Positions 34,657 through 43,153 of a DNA stretch of 64,000 nt are shown in pieces. Made by a program: the position numbers and the translations under genes. The DNA lies in contig JANNXJ010000001.1 of assembly GCA_031409515.1 (NCBI GenBank), positions 112,177 to 176,176 on the forward strand, read 5' to 3'. The stretch's first letter is position 1, and each line of letters starts with the position of its first letter. Origin of the DNA: SHZI01 sp031409515. GTDB taxonomy: Bacteria; Pseudomonadota; Gammaproteobacteria; Steroidobacterales; GCA-2729495. The notes beneath the pieces are model-generated. The model ran no database searches, had not been told where the DNA came from, and saw only the letters and a program-made list of their open reading frames with translations.

Positions 34657-35816
34657 CCAAGCAGATCGCCAAGCACCTCGGCGTTGTGGGCCCCCACGGT
34701 GGGCCCCGGCCAGTCCGTGCGACCTGGCGTGCCGCTCAGGAACGGCATCATGGCGGGAATCTTCAGGGGCTGGCCGTTGACCTGAACTTCCTCGAAGAGG
34801 CCTCTGGCGTTGAAGTGAGGGTCCGTGAACATGTCCGCAACGCTGTAGATAGGGCCCGATGGCACATCGGCCTTGCCCAGGATCTCGAGCACGCCAGCAG
34901 CCGTCAGGGAACTGGTCCAATGGCCAATCGCTTCATCGAGTTCCTTTTCATGGACAACCCGTCCCGCATTGTTTGCCATCCGGGGATCATCGGCCAGCTC
35001 GGGGCGGTTGATCGCCTGCATCAGGCGCTTGTAGATCGAGTCGCCATTCCCGCCGATGATCACGAACTTGCCGTCCTTACAGCGGTAGGTATTGGTCGGA
35101 ACGATGCCCGTCAGTGTTGACCCTGAGGGTTCCCGAACCACACCCGCTCCGGAGTACTCCGGCACGACCCCTTCCATCAGGTTAAAGACGGATTCGTAGA
35201 GGGCGGCGTCAATGACCTGGCCCCGCTTCTGCGGGTCTCGCGAACGCTGGATGCAGGCCAGCAGGACGCCGATCACGCAATGAATGCCCGCCAGGGTGTC
35301 CCCGATGCTCAGATTCGGTCGGACGGGCGCGTCGCCTGGAAAGCCATTCACGTACCGAAACCCGCCGACCCCTTCACAGACCGAGGCAAAGCCGGGCTTG
35401 GTGGCGTAGGGGCCATTCTGGCCGTAGCCGGAAATCCGGCCGTAGACGAGGCCGGGATTCTCCGGCCACAGATCTGCCGGGCCCAGGCCCCATTTCTCCA
35501 GTGTGCCGGGGCGAAAGTTCTCGATCAGTACATCGGACTTGAGGGCCAGCTCCCGGGCTATGGCGCGACCCTTGGGCGTGCGCAGGTCCAGAGTCACCGA
35601 CTTCTTGTTGCGACCCAGGCTGTGCCACCAGAGGGAGACGCCATCCTTCATGACTCGCCAGGTGCGGATCGGGTCACCCTCGCCGGGCGGCTCAATCTTG
35701 ATGACCTCCGCACCGAAGTAGGCAAGCATGCTCGCCGCGAAGGGGCCCGCGAGCAACTGGCCCATTTCGAGGACGCGGTAGCCATCGAGGGGGCGCTGCC
35801 CCTTGGTCGTTTCCAT
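34608..35816 (-). CDS. Family III CoA-transferase (CaiB/BaiF)
   Basis: The 402-residue protein has the family III signature: LDGYRVLEMGQLLAGPFAASMLAYFGAEVIKIEPP at the N-terminus, RNKKSVTLDLRTPKGRAI, and the catalytic Asp in NLSIGDTLAGIH near 170. It moves CoA between acids. The start is ATG 35816. The 106 bp before it towards the next minus-strand gene has no strong promoter. Neighbouring genes do not reveal the acid involved, but CoA-transferases and UbiD suggest aromatic or fatty-acid-like catabolism. Confidence 0.9.
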   Translation of the reverse strand: METTKGQRPLDGYRVLEMGQLLAGPFAASMLAYFGAEVIKIEPPGEGDPIRTWRVMKDGVSLWWHSLGRNKKSVTLDLRTPKGRAIARELALKSDVLIENFRPGTLEKWGLGPADLWPENPGLVYGRISGYGQNGPYATKPGFASVCEGVGGFRYVNGFPGDAPVRPNLSIGDTLAGIHCVIGVLLACIQRSRDPQKRGQVIDAALYESVFNLMEGVVPEYSGAGVVREPSGSTLTGIVPTNTYRCKDGKFVIIGGNGDSIYKRLMQAINRPELADDPRMANNAGRVVHEKELDEAIGHWTSSLTAAGVLEILGKADVPSGPIYSVADMFTDPHFNARGLFEEVQVNGQPLKIPAMMPFLSGTPGRTDWPGPTVGAHNAEVLGDLLGYKPDEITTLSRDGVI

Positions 35817-35922
35817 CTGGAGTACTCGCTGAAGCGGCCGAAGTTATTGGCACTATTCTGCCACGGCCTGACCGATGAAATGGAGGGTAATCAGGCGGGT
35901 ATCGCCTGGCTGGAGCAGAAGT

Positions 35923-36774
35923 TCACCGGTTGCCGCGCCGCTTAATTGCGCCGACCACGAGTTGCAGAAAGTCCTGTTCGTCGCGAATGTCCGGGATGTC
36001 CCGGGCCTCTACGGTATAGCCGTACTGACCGGCCAGTGCCTCGTAGCGTGGGCGCCGGTGCTGCACCAGCCTGGGGAAGATCCAGCGCACGAAATGGTCC
36101 GGGTCAATTTCATCCGGATCCCCCGCACCCGTTTCCTGCAGATAGACCTTCATCTCCCGGTCGAGGAAATCGTCCCGGTAGTAGAGGGGCTTCGGATGGG
36201 TAACCGCCCGCCGGATAAGCTCCTGTTCCATGTCATCGCCAGCACGTAGGTACAGGATCAGCGTGTGCTCGGTGAGCACCTTGAGCATCTCGGGGTCGTC
36301 AAGCTCACAGAGACTGCCACCCGCGTCGTTAAGAAAGTGGTCGTAGCCGTAGATGTCCTTGGCCTTGACGATAAAGTCCGCGACGTCCTTCATGGCGCTG
36401 ACCTCCGCCGAACCGTGCAGGCGCTGGTGGAGCTTGAAAGTCTCCATCGAGATGCCGCCCCGGCTGGGGGTGCCAATCTTGCCCAGGAACGTGGAGACAG
36501 GTTCCAGGTTGTTCACCGTAATGTTGCTGGCGATGTAGATGGAGTCACTGCGCAGCAGGCCCCGCAGGAACTCCACCTGCATGGCCTGCCGCTTGATGTT
36601 GTCGAGGATCGGCTCCTCGAGGTACTTGGTGCCGATACGGTAGTCGCCTGAGTAATGGAACCAGGTGGAGCGGGGCAGCTTGTTGGCCAGGGTCGTCTTG
36701 CCCACTCCGGACATGCCAAGGAGAGTGATGGCCCGATTGGGCCAGGCGAGAAACTCTGCAGGTGTCTTCAGCAT
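35923..36774 (-). CDS. P-loop ATPase of unknown function
   Basis: The 283-residue protein has a Walker A motif GMSGVGKTTLA (20-30) and a following WFHYSGDYRIGTKYL segment typical of a conserved proteobacterial ATPase/kinase-like family. A later LTEHTLILYLRAG segment may hold the core strand. I do not recognise a defined function. The ATG is preceded by a TATACT element (36782-36787, minus strand) only 7 bp away, with no ribosome site. The stop of the upstream HNH gene lies 25 bp away. Confidence 0.7.
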   Translation of the reverse strand: MLKTPAEFLAWPNRAITLLGMSGVGKTTLANKLPRSTWFHYSGDYRIGTKYLEEPILDNIKRQAMQVEFLRGLLRSDSIYIASNITVNNLEPVSTFLGKIGTPSRGGISMETFKLHQRLHGSAEVSAMKDVADFIVKAKDIYGYDHFLNDAGGSLCELDDPEMLKVLTEHTLILYLRAGDDMEQELIRRAVTHPKPLYYRDDFLDREMKVYLQETGAGDPDEIDPDHFVRWIFPRLVQHRRPRYEALAGQYGYTVEARDIPDIRDEQDFLQLVVGAIKRRGNR

Positions 36775-36781
36775 AGACGGC

Positions 36782-36787
36782 AGTATA
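36782..36787 (-). promoter_or_regulatory. Start-proximal -10 of the P-loop ATPase gene
   Basis: TATACT on the minus strand ends 7 bp before the ATG at 36774, with no ribosome site between. No clear -35 is visible upstream. Confidence 0.45.
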
Positions 36788-36798
36788 CCGGCCCGGGA

Positions 36799-37806
36799 TC
36801 AAAGTCCGGCTAGTCGGCGGTGCAGGTCCAGCGCCTCGTTGCTCGGCCGATGCTCTTCTTCCTTCGGGTAGCGCAGGGGACGGCCCGCCAGGAGCCGGTA
36901 GCTGGTCTGCATGAGGTCATCTGTGAGGACCACCGACATGCTGCCCGTGTCGATCGCGATCTTTCCCAGGTCGAAGAGGGCGTGTATGTCCGAGCGCAGC
37001 AGCAGGCCATTGGAAGGGTGGTGAGTGAATTTCCCCCGGAATGGCACGATGCAGGCGGCCTCGAGCGCGTCGACCGCGTTGAAGCTGGTGATGGCGCAAC
37101 GGGATTCGTAGGCCTGCAGCAGTGCATTGCGAAAGTGGGGATGGCCGCGCCTCTTGATGATGGTATCGATGATGGCTTGGCGGCCGTCCTTGCTGTTCTG
37201 CGGTTCGCTGGCCTGCAGGCGGGCCATGTCCCGTTCAGAAATCCGGATCATGCCGCTCATATCCAGGATCGGGCCTCCGACGCCAGTATTCAGCAGTCGC
37301 TGACGGGCGAAGCGTTCGACGCTCCCAAAATCCGCCTCGATCCGCTCCATGGCTTCTGCGGGAACCTGGGTTATCTCGGTAAACTCGACCGTAAGGTAAT
37401 CGGCCATCTCGCTGAAGGGCAGGCCCAGGGCAATGGGTTCGGAGAGGAAGAACAGGTACTCCCGCGCTTCGGCATCCGGGGTCTCGGTACCCCAGATGGC
37501 CCGGGCCGCCTTGGCGTTCTCGTAGCGACCCAGAACCTTCGCGTAGTGCCGGTAGGCGTCCTTTTGGCCCAGAAGGACGAAATCCCCGACGTTCATCTGG
37601 AACCAGTTCTCAATGTTTTCCGGGGTGCCCCGGAGTCCCCAGGCATAGAAGCCGTGGCCGCGCCGCTCGATATCGATGAGTTCCGGGTAGGTCGCGTCAC
37701 TGAAGCTGCGGATGATGAGCTGGCGCTCGATCGGGGCGGCGACGGACCTTTCCAGGTCCGACCGGTCCCGCTGGGACTCAATGGCGGCGATGAATATTCT
37801 GGCCAT
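36799..37806 (-). CDS. EVE-like/HNH nuclease-domain protein with altered His
   Basis: The 335-residue protein joins an N-terminal segment resembling EVE-like modified-base readers (GHGFYAWGLRGTPEN, VGDFVLLGQ, AYRHYAKVLGRY) to a C-terminal HNH domain. The HNH part reads ESRCAITSFNAVDALEAACIVPF, HHPSNGLLLRSDIHALFDLG. The family normally has LEAAHI; here the codon is TGC, so the first His is replaced by Cys. This may impair catalysis. Modification-dependent restriction is a known role for related fusions. TAGTAT (minus, 37816-37821) lies 9 bp before the ATG. Confidence 0.7.
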   Translation of the reverse strand: MARIFIAAIESQRDRSDLERSVAAPIERQLIIRSFSDATYPELIDIERRGHGFYAWGLRGTPENIENWFQMNVGDFVLLGQKDAYRHYAKVLGRYENAKAARAIWGTETPDAEAREYLFFLSEPIALGLPFSEMADYLTVEFTEITQVPAEAMERIEADFGSVERFARQRLLNTGVGGPILDMSGMIRISERDMARLQASEPQNSKDGRQAIIDTIIKRRGHPHFRNALLQAYESRCAITSFNAVDALEAACIVPFRGKFTHHPSNGLLLRSDIHALFDLGKIAIDTGSMSVVLTDDLMQTSYRLLAGRPLRYPKEEEHRPSNEALDLHRRLAGL

Positions 37807-37916
37807 GGAGGGAAGATACTAGCCCGCGCCCCCGGACGGTAGTCTGGTCGCTGTAGCCGCAGGTCAGAACGGGTATGATTGGCCGCCGTTTTTCCTGACC
37901 CCTTGCTGGCTTATCC

Positions 37917-40436
37917 ATGGTGTCCAAGTTGAATATCTCGACCAATCCCGGTGCCTGGCATGTCCACAAATTTGGTGGCACCAGCCTTGGCGACGCGGAC
38001 TGTTTTCGCCGCGTAGCAGACATCCTGCTGGACGAGGCCGTCTCCCGCCAGGCGGTGGTGGTCTCGGCCATGGCCAAGACTACGGATGCGCTTCTGGGCC
38101 TCGTCTCGGCGGCGGAGCAGTCCGCGCCCGACATCACCTCCCGCATGGATGCCATTGCGACCCGGTATCGCACGACCGTCGCAGCGCTGCTCAGGAAAAA
38201 GCAGTCTGCTGACGACATCCTGAAGGTCTTTGCCGCGGATCTGGCCGACGTGCGGGACGTTCTGCGGGCGATTGCTCTCGTGCGCCAGGCGGGGGAACGC
38301 AGCCGGGACCTGATTGCCGGTTATGGCGAACTGTGGTCCTCGCGGCTGCTGGCCGCTTACCTTGCTGAGCGCGCCCAGTCCGAGGCTCCCGGCCGTCCGG
38401 TGCACTGGGTCGATGCGCGGGATCTCATCATCATCGAGCGGGGCGAGATGGGGCCAGCCGTTCAGTGGGATGAATCCAGGGCCAATGCGCGCCGGATCTT
38501 TACTGACACTACGATCGGTATCGCCGTGGTCACAGGGTTCATAGCCAGTGAGCGCAACGGCCTGCCGACGACCCTGGGAAGAAATGGGAGTGACTTTTCC
38601 TCGTCCATAGTCGGGGCTTTGCTGGACGCCGAGAAGATCACAATCTGGACCGATGTGGACGGTGTGATGAGCGCCGATCCCAACCGCGTTCCCGAGGCGG
38701 CCATCATCAGCTCCCTGTCCTACAGCGAAGCCATGGAGCTGGCGTACTTCGGGGCCAAAGTCATACACCCCCAGACGATGTCGCCCGCCGTCCAGCGGTC
38801 GATTCCCATCTGGATACGCAATACCTTCAACCCGGCTGTTCCGGGCTCCCTCATCGGGCCGAACTCGGATTCCAGCCAGCCGATCAAGGGCGTGACCGCC
38901 GTTGACGATGTGGCCCTGCTGAATATCGAGGGTGCGGGGATGATTGGTGTCCCCGGCACTGCTGATCGTCTGTTCGGGGCGCTCCGGGAGGCGGGTATTT
39001 CCGTCATTCTCATTTCCCAGGCCAGTTCCGAGCACTCCATCTGTATTGGCGTTCCCAGCCGGATGGCTGCCGAGGCGGAGCGGGTAGTACAGCGCGCTTT
39101 CGCTGCCGAGTTGAAGCAGGGGCTCGTCCAGAGCATCACCATAAAGAATCCCTGCAGCGTGATTGCCGTGGTTGGTGATGGCATGGCGGGAATGCCCGGG
39201 GTTGCCGGCCGCTTTCTCGGCACTCTTGGCAGTGCCGGCATCAACGTCAAGGCGATTGCCCAGGGTTCTTCGGAGCGCAACATCTCCGCCGTTGTTGCCC
39301 GGCAGGACTCGACCCGCGCGCTACGCGCCGTGCATTCAGGCTTCTACCTTTCGGCTGAGACCATCTCCATTGGCCTTATCGGGCCGGGGAACGTCGGGCA
39401 GGTGCTGCTGAAGCAGATGGCCACCGAACTGCCGCGGCTCAAGTCCCAGTTCAATCTCGACCTCCGGGTGCGGGCCATCGCCGGTTCCCGGCGGATGCTG
39501 TTGAGCGATCGCGCGATCAATCTATCCACGTGGCGTGAGGACTTCGAGAAATCTTCCGTGCCGCTCGACTGGGCCCAGTTCACTCATCATGTCCACGCCG
39601 AGCATCTGCCCCACGCAGTAGTCGTTGACTGCAGTTCCAGCGAGGACGTGGCGGCACGGTACGTGGAGTGGCTCGGTGGCGGCGTCCATGTGGTTACGCC
39701 AAACAAAAAGGCGCCCAGCGGCCCACTGAGTATGTATGACCAGCTGCACGAGGTCCGGCGGCGCAGCAACACCCGTTTTCTGTACGAAACCACGGTCGGT
39801 GCCGCGCTGCCCATCCTTGGAACGCTCCGCGACCTCCGGGAAACCGGCGACGAGATCCGGAGTATCGAGGGCATCTTCTCCGGTACGCTGGCCTACCTGT
39901 TCAATGTCTTCGATGGCACCAAGCCGTTTTCCACCATCGTCCGCGAGGCACGGGATGCCGGCTACACGGAACCTGATCCGCGGGATGACCTGTCCGGACT
40001 GGACGTGGCCCGCAAGCTGATCATTCTCGGGCGTGAGATGGGTATGCGGCTGGAGATGCGTGACCTGGCGGTGGAGAGCCTGATTCCTGCGGGTCTGGAG
40101 GCTGGGAGTGCGGACGACTTCCTCGGCGCCCTGCAGGCCCACGACCAGGCGATGGCAGAGCGCTGGTCCCGGGCCAACGAGGCTGATCAGGTATTGCGCT
40201 ATGTGGGCCGGCTTGACCGCCGTTCGGGTACGGCGACCGTACGCCTCGAGTCTCTGGGCCGCCGGCATTCCTTTGCCAACATCAATCTCACCGACAACAT
40301 CGTCCGGTACGCTTCAGCCCGCTACAGCGAGAATCCGCTGGTCGTGCAGGGGCCTGGAGCCGGCCCTGCCGTGACCGCTGCCGGGGTTTTCGCCGACATC
40401 CTGCGACTCTCAACGTACCTCGGCGCGGCTCTCTAG
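37917..40436 (+). CDS. thrA: Bifunctional aspartokinase / homoserine dehydrogenase
   Basis: The 839-residue protein has an aspartokinase domain (VHKFGGTSLGDADCFRRVADIL), two ACT domains (VALLNIEGAGMIGVPG, VIAVVGDGMAGMPGVAG) and a homoserine dehydrogenase domain (GLIGPGNVGQVLLKQM, FLYETTVGAALPI, IEGIFSGTLAYLFN). It catalyses steps one and three of the aspartate pathway to threonine and methionine and is likely feedback-controlled through the ACT domains. TATGAT at 37874-37879 is a possible -10. No leader peptide rich in Thr/Ile codons is seen. The threonine synthase gene follows 9 bp later; thrB is absent. Confidence 0.95.
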   Translation: MVSKLNISTNPGAWHVHKFGGTSLGDADCFRRVADILLDEAVSRQAVVVSAMAKTTDALLGLVSAAEQSAPDITSRMDAIATRYRTTVAALLRKKQSADDILKVFAADLADVRDVLRAIALVRQAGERSRDLIAGYGELWSSRLLAAYLAERAQSEAPGRPVHWVDARDLIIIERGEMGPAVQWDESRANARRIFTDTTIGIAVVTGFIASERNGLPTTLGRNGSDFSSSIVGALLDAEKITIWTDVDGVMSADPNRVPEAAIISSLSYSEAMELAYFGAKVIHPQTMSPAVQRSIPIWIRNTFNPAVPGSLIGPNSDSSQPIKGVTAVDDVALLNIEGAGMIGVPGTADRLFGALREAGISVILISQASSEHSICIGVPSRMAAEAERVVQRAFAAELKQGLVQSITIKNPCSVIAVVGDGMAGMPGVAGRFLGTLGSAGINVKAIAQGSSERNISAVVARQDSTRALRAVHSGFYLSAETISIGLIGPGNVGQVLLKQMATELPRLKSQFNLDLRVRAIAGSRRMLLSDRAINLSTWREDFEKSSVPLDWAQFTHHVHAEHLPHAVVVDCSSSEDVAARYVEWLGGGVHVVTPNKKAPSGPLSMYDQLHEVRRRSNTRFLYETTVGAALPILGTLRDLRETGDEIRSIEGIFSGTLAYLFNVFDGTKPFSTIVREARDAGYTEPDPRDDLSGLDVARKLIILGREMGMRLEMRDLAVESLIPAGLEAGSADDFLGALQAHDQAMAERWSRANEADQVLRYVGRLDRRSGTATVRLESLGRRHSFANINLTDNIVRYASARYSENPLVVQGPGAGPAVTAAGVFADILRLSTYLGAAL

Positions 40437-40445
40437 GGTTCCGCC

Positions 40446-41747
40446 ATGCGCTACGTGAGTACCCGTGGCGGCCCGGCCGTCGGTATAGAAACCGCCATCA
40501 TGGGCGGGACGGCCGCTGACGGTGGGCTCTATGTCCCCGAGGCGCTCCCCGGCTTTGTCCCTGGAGATTTTTCCACGCTGGATGCTTTTCCCGACGTGGC
40601 AACGACCTTCCTCAAGCCCTTCTTCGCCGGGTCGTCCCTGGCAAACGCCCTTGGAGAAGTCTGCCGGGCAGCACTGAACTTTCCGTTGCCGCTGCGGCAA
40701 CTCGAAGCATCCCCCGGCGCTCTTTCGGTCCTGGAGTTGTTCCACGGGCCGACAGCAGCCTTCAAGGATGTAGGGGCGCGCTTCCTTGCCCACTGCATGG
40801 AGCACATCATCCGGGAGGGCGTGTTTGCGACTGCGCCCGTAACCGTTCTGGTGGCGACCTCCGGGGACACGGGCGGTGCCGTGGCGGCTGCCTATTACCG
40901 CCGGCCGGGCACGCGGGTCGTCGTTCTGTTTCCGGAAGGGCGTGTGTCGCCCCGCCAGCAGCACCAGCTCACCTGCTGGGGCGGCAATGTGGTCTCGCTG
41001 GCCGTCCGCGGCGAGTTCGACGATTGCCAGCGCCTGGTCAAGGCGGCCTTTGCCGATGCCGGACTCAGGTCTCGCCACCGGCTCTGTTCCGCCAACAGCA
41101 TCAACGTGGGCCGTCTACTGCCCCAGGCCGCTTACTACGCCTTCGCCAGCCTCCTGCACTGGCGGGCTACGGGGCGGCCCTTAAGTTTTATCGTGCCTAC
41201 GGGCAACCTCGGTAACGGCTTCGCCTGCGTCTGGGCGCGTCGGGTCGGACTGCCGATCGACCGGATAGTCCTCGCCACCAATGCCAACGCCACGATTCCC
41301 GACTATCTGGCCACCGGGCAGTGGCTGCCCCGGGCGAGTGTCCCGACCCTGGCGTCCGCGATGGACGTGGGTAATCCGAGTAACATGGAGCGTCTCCAGG
41401 CGTTGTGCACCGATGTCGATACCCTCCGGCAGGAAGTCTCGGCGGTGCCGGTGTCGGATGCCGAGATCCGCACGACCATCGTGGACGAGTTCCGCCGCCA
41501 CGGCCTGCCCTGGTGCCCCCACACCGCTGCGGGCCTGCGCGTGTACCGGGAGCTGCCAGAGGTGGAGCGGACCCGCCGGGACTGGGCGGTTGTTGCCACC
41601 GCTCACGCCGCCAAGTTCGACACTATCGTTGAACCATTGCTGGGTGCTCCAGTGGACCCGCCCGCTGAGCTCATGGCGCTGCTCACGAGGCCTGCTCACT
41701 TCGACACGATTGCGCCAGAGCTCGATGCTCTGGCCGGCAGGCTTTAG
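40446..41747 (+). CDS. thrC: Threonine synthase
   Basis: The 433-residue PLP enzyme converts O-phosphohomoserine to threonine. It has the N-terminal MRYVSTRG, the PLP-Lys motif GPTAAFKDVGARFLA, the phosphate loop TSGDTGGAVA and PTGNLGNGFAC, all typical of the gammaproteobacterial type. It is transcribed with thrA. The homoserine kinase that would normally lie between them (thrB) is not in the window. Confidence 0.94.
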   Translation: MRYVSTRGGPAVGIETAIMGGTAADGGLYVPEALPGFVPGDFSTLDAFPDVATTFLKPFFAGSSLANALGEVCRAALNFPLPLRQLEASPGALSVLELFHGPTAAFKDVGARFLAHCMEHIIREGVFATAPVTVLVATSGDTGGAVAAAYYRRPGTRVVVLFPEGRVSPRQQHQLTCWGGNVVSLAVRGEFDDCQRLVKAAFADAGLRSRHRLCSANSINVGRLLPQAAYYAFASLLHWRATGRPLSFIVPTGNLGNGFACVWARRVGLPIDRIVLATNANATIPDYLATGQWLPRASVPTLASAMDVGNPSNMERLQALCTDVDTLRQEVSAVPVSDAEIRTTIVDEFRRHGLPWCPHTAAGLRVYRELPEVERTRRDWAVVATAHAAKFDTIVEPLLGAPVDPPAELMALLTRPAHFDTIAPELDALAGRL

Positions 41748-41750
41748 CTC

Positions 41751-42362
41751 ATGCTGGACAGCGCAATGCCGTTCACCCAAGGTCCATTGCTTCTGCTCGG
41801 GGTTGTCCTGGTCGCGTTGGCGCTGGTTGCCGCCGGCTGGTACTGGCGGGTGCTGCAGCGCCGGCGCCGTGACATCGACCGTCGCCTCCGGGATGCAAGC
41901 CGTGGAGTCCTCGCCAACTTCATCATTCCTGACGGCAATGGCGAGGAGATCCAGCTGCAGTACGCACTGCTTACGGCGCGGGGAATCCTGGTCATCGACA
42001 TCAAGGACGTCGAAGGCCATGTCTTTGGCAGTGAAGGCATGCAGGACTGGACGGTAATAGCGGACAACCGGCGCTTCACCTTCGCGAACCCCCAACCCGG
42101 ACTCTGGGACCGGGTCGCCGCGGTCAAGCGCCTTACGCCGGAGGTGCCGGTAGTCGGCTTCGTCGGCTTTACGGGTCGGGCCCGCTTTACCAAAGGTCAG
42201 CCCCGGAGCGTGACTCTTCTGGAACCCTTGCTGCAGGAACTGGAGAAGGAGGCGTCCGGCGCCGGGACCAGCCCGGACGCGTATCAGCAGGCCTGGGAGC
42301 GGCTGCGCCAGTCAGCGATCGCCGCTCGCATGGATAACCTTCTTACCGAAGGCCGGAGCTGA
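41751..42362 (+). CDS. NERD-domain membrane-anchored protein
   Basis: The 203-residue protein has an N-terminal TM helix (LLLLGVVLVALALVAAGWYW) and a soluble domain with QLQYALLTARGILVIDIKDVEGHVFG, the core of the nuclease-related NERD fold. A WTV strand and later FANPQPGLWDRVAAVKRL follow. NERD proteins are often tied to DNA processing or membrane-linked enzymes, but the function is not known. It starts 3 bp after thrC and overlaps the convergent tatD by 20 bp. Confidence 0.75.
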   Translation: MLDSAMPFTQGPLLLLGVVLVALALVAAGWYWRVLQRRRRDIDRRLRDASRGVLANFIIPDGNGEEIQLQYALLTARGILVIDIKDVEGHVFGSEGMQDWTVIADNRRFTFANPQPGLWDRVAAVKRLTPEVPVVGFVGFTGRARFTKGQPRSVTLLEPLLQELEKEASGAGTSPDAYQQAWERLRQSAIAARMDNLLTEGRS

Positions 42363-43146
42363 GCCCGAAGAGTGTTTCAGCATTGCGGGTCGTAGCCTCT
42401 GCTACCGCCTCAGGGCTGTGACCCATAAAGCCCGCCAGCGTCCGGACAACCTCGGGAAGCATTGCTGGTTCGTTCCGGCGGCTGCGGGGTAATGGCCGCA
42501 GGGTTCTCGGCACCAGGTAGGGGGAGTCCGTCTCGACAACGATCCGGTCGAGGGGGATGCAGGCGACAGCGGCGCGCAACTCGCTGGCCCGCCGCTCGTC
42601 ACAGATCCAGCCGGTGATGCCGATGTAGAGGCCAATACTCAGGTAGTCAGCCACCTCGGCCGGGCCGTTGGTGAAGCAGTGAGCGACACCGCCCGGCAGG
42701 CGGGAGCCCTGCTCCCGGAGCAGGGCCAGGAAGTCCGCGTGGGCGGCGCGCTGATGCAGAAACAGCGGCCTGCCGCTGGCCGCTGCCAGTTCCAGCTGTC
42801 TGGCGAAAGCCCGCCGCTGGACGTCTCGCGGGGCATAGTCCCGGTGGTAGTCCAGCCCGCACTCGCCAGCCGCTACGACCCGGGGATCCCTGAGCAGCAG
42901 TCTCAGTTCATCCTCGACAGCATCGTCATAGTCAGCTGCCGAGTGGGGGTGGACACCCGCCGTAGCCCAGAGTGTTTCTGGCATCGAGCGGGAAAGTGCC
43001 ACGGCGGCCGCAGACGCCGCCAGGCTGGTCCCGGTCACGATCAGGCGTCGAACCCCGTTCCCCGCGGCCCGTTCGATGACCTCCGCAAGGTCGTCCCTGA
43101 AGCTGTCGTGGGTGAGGTTCGCTCCGACGTCAATCAGGTCAGCCAC
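42343..43146 (-). CDS. tatD: TatD-family metal-dependent DNase
   Basis: The 267-residue protein matches TatD: LIDVGANLTHDSF at the N-terminus (as E. coli TatD, DIGVNLT), AGVHPHSA, GECGLDYHRDY, FLHQRAA, AHCFTN and VETDSPYLVPR. These residues bind divalent metals in TIM-barrel nucleases of this group. I chose GTG 43146 because it places the conserved start next to residue 1; the ORF to 43296 runs into acnA. It follows acnA by 7 bp. Confidence 0.9.
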   Translation of the reverse strand: MADLIDVGANLTHDSFRDDLAEVIERAAGNGVRRLIVTGTSLAASAAAVALSRSMPETLWATAGVHPHSAADYDDAVEDELRLLLRDPRVVAAGECGLDYHRDYAPRDVQRRAFARQLELAAASGRPLFLHQRAAHADFLALLREQGSRLPGGVAHCFTNGPAEVADYLSIGLYIGITGWICDERRASELRAAVACIPLDRIVVETDSPYLVPRTLRPLPRSRRNEPAMLPEVVRTLAGFMGHSPEAVAEATTRNAETLFGLSSGLR

Positions 43147-43153
43147 GTCTCCA

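Noticed and set aside
35923..37806. Defence system made of the ATPase and HNH genes
   Set aside because: Adjacency alone, with separate start-proximal promoters and no other defence genes nearby, is too weak to claim a system.
37807..37916. Threonine attenuator before thrA
   Set aside because: I found no leader peptide rich in Thr/Ile codons and no terminator-like hairpin in this short gap.
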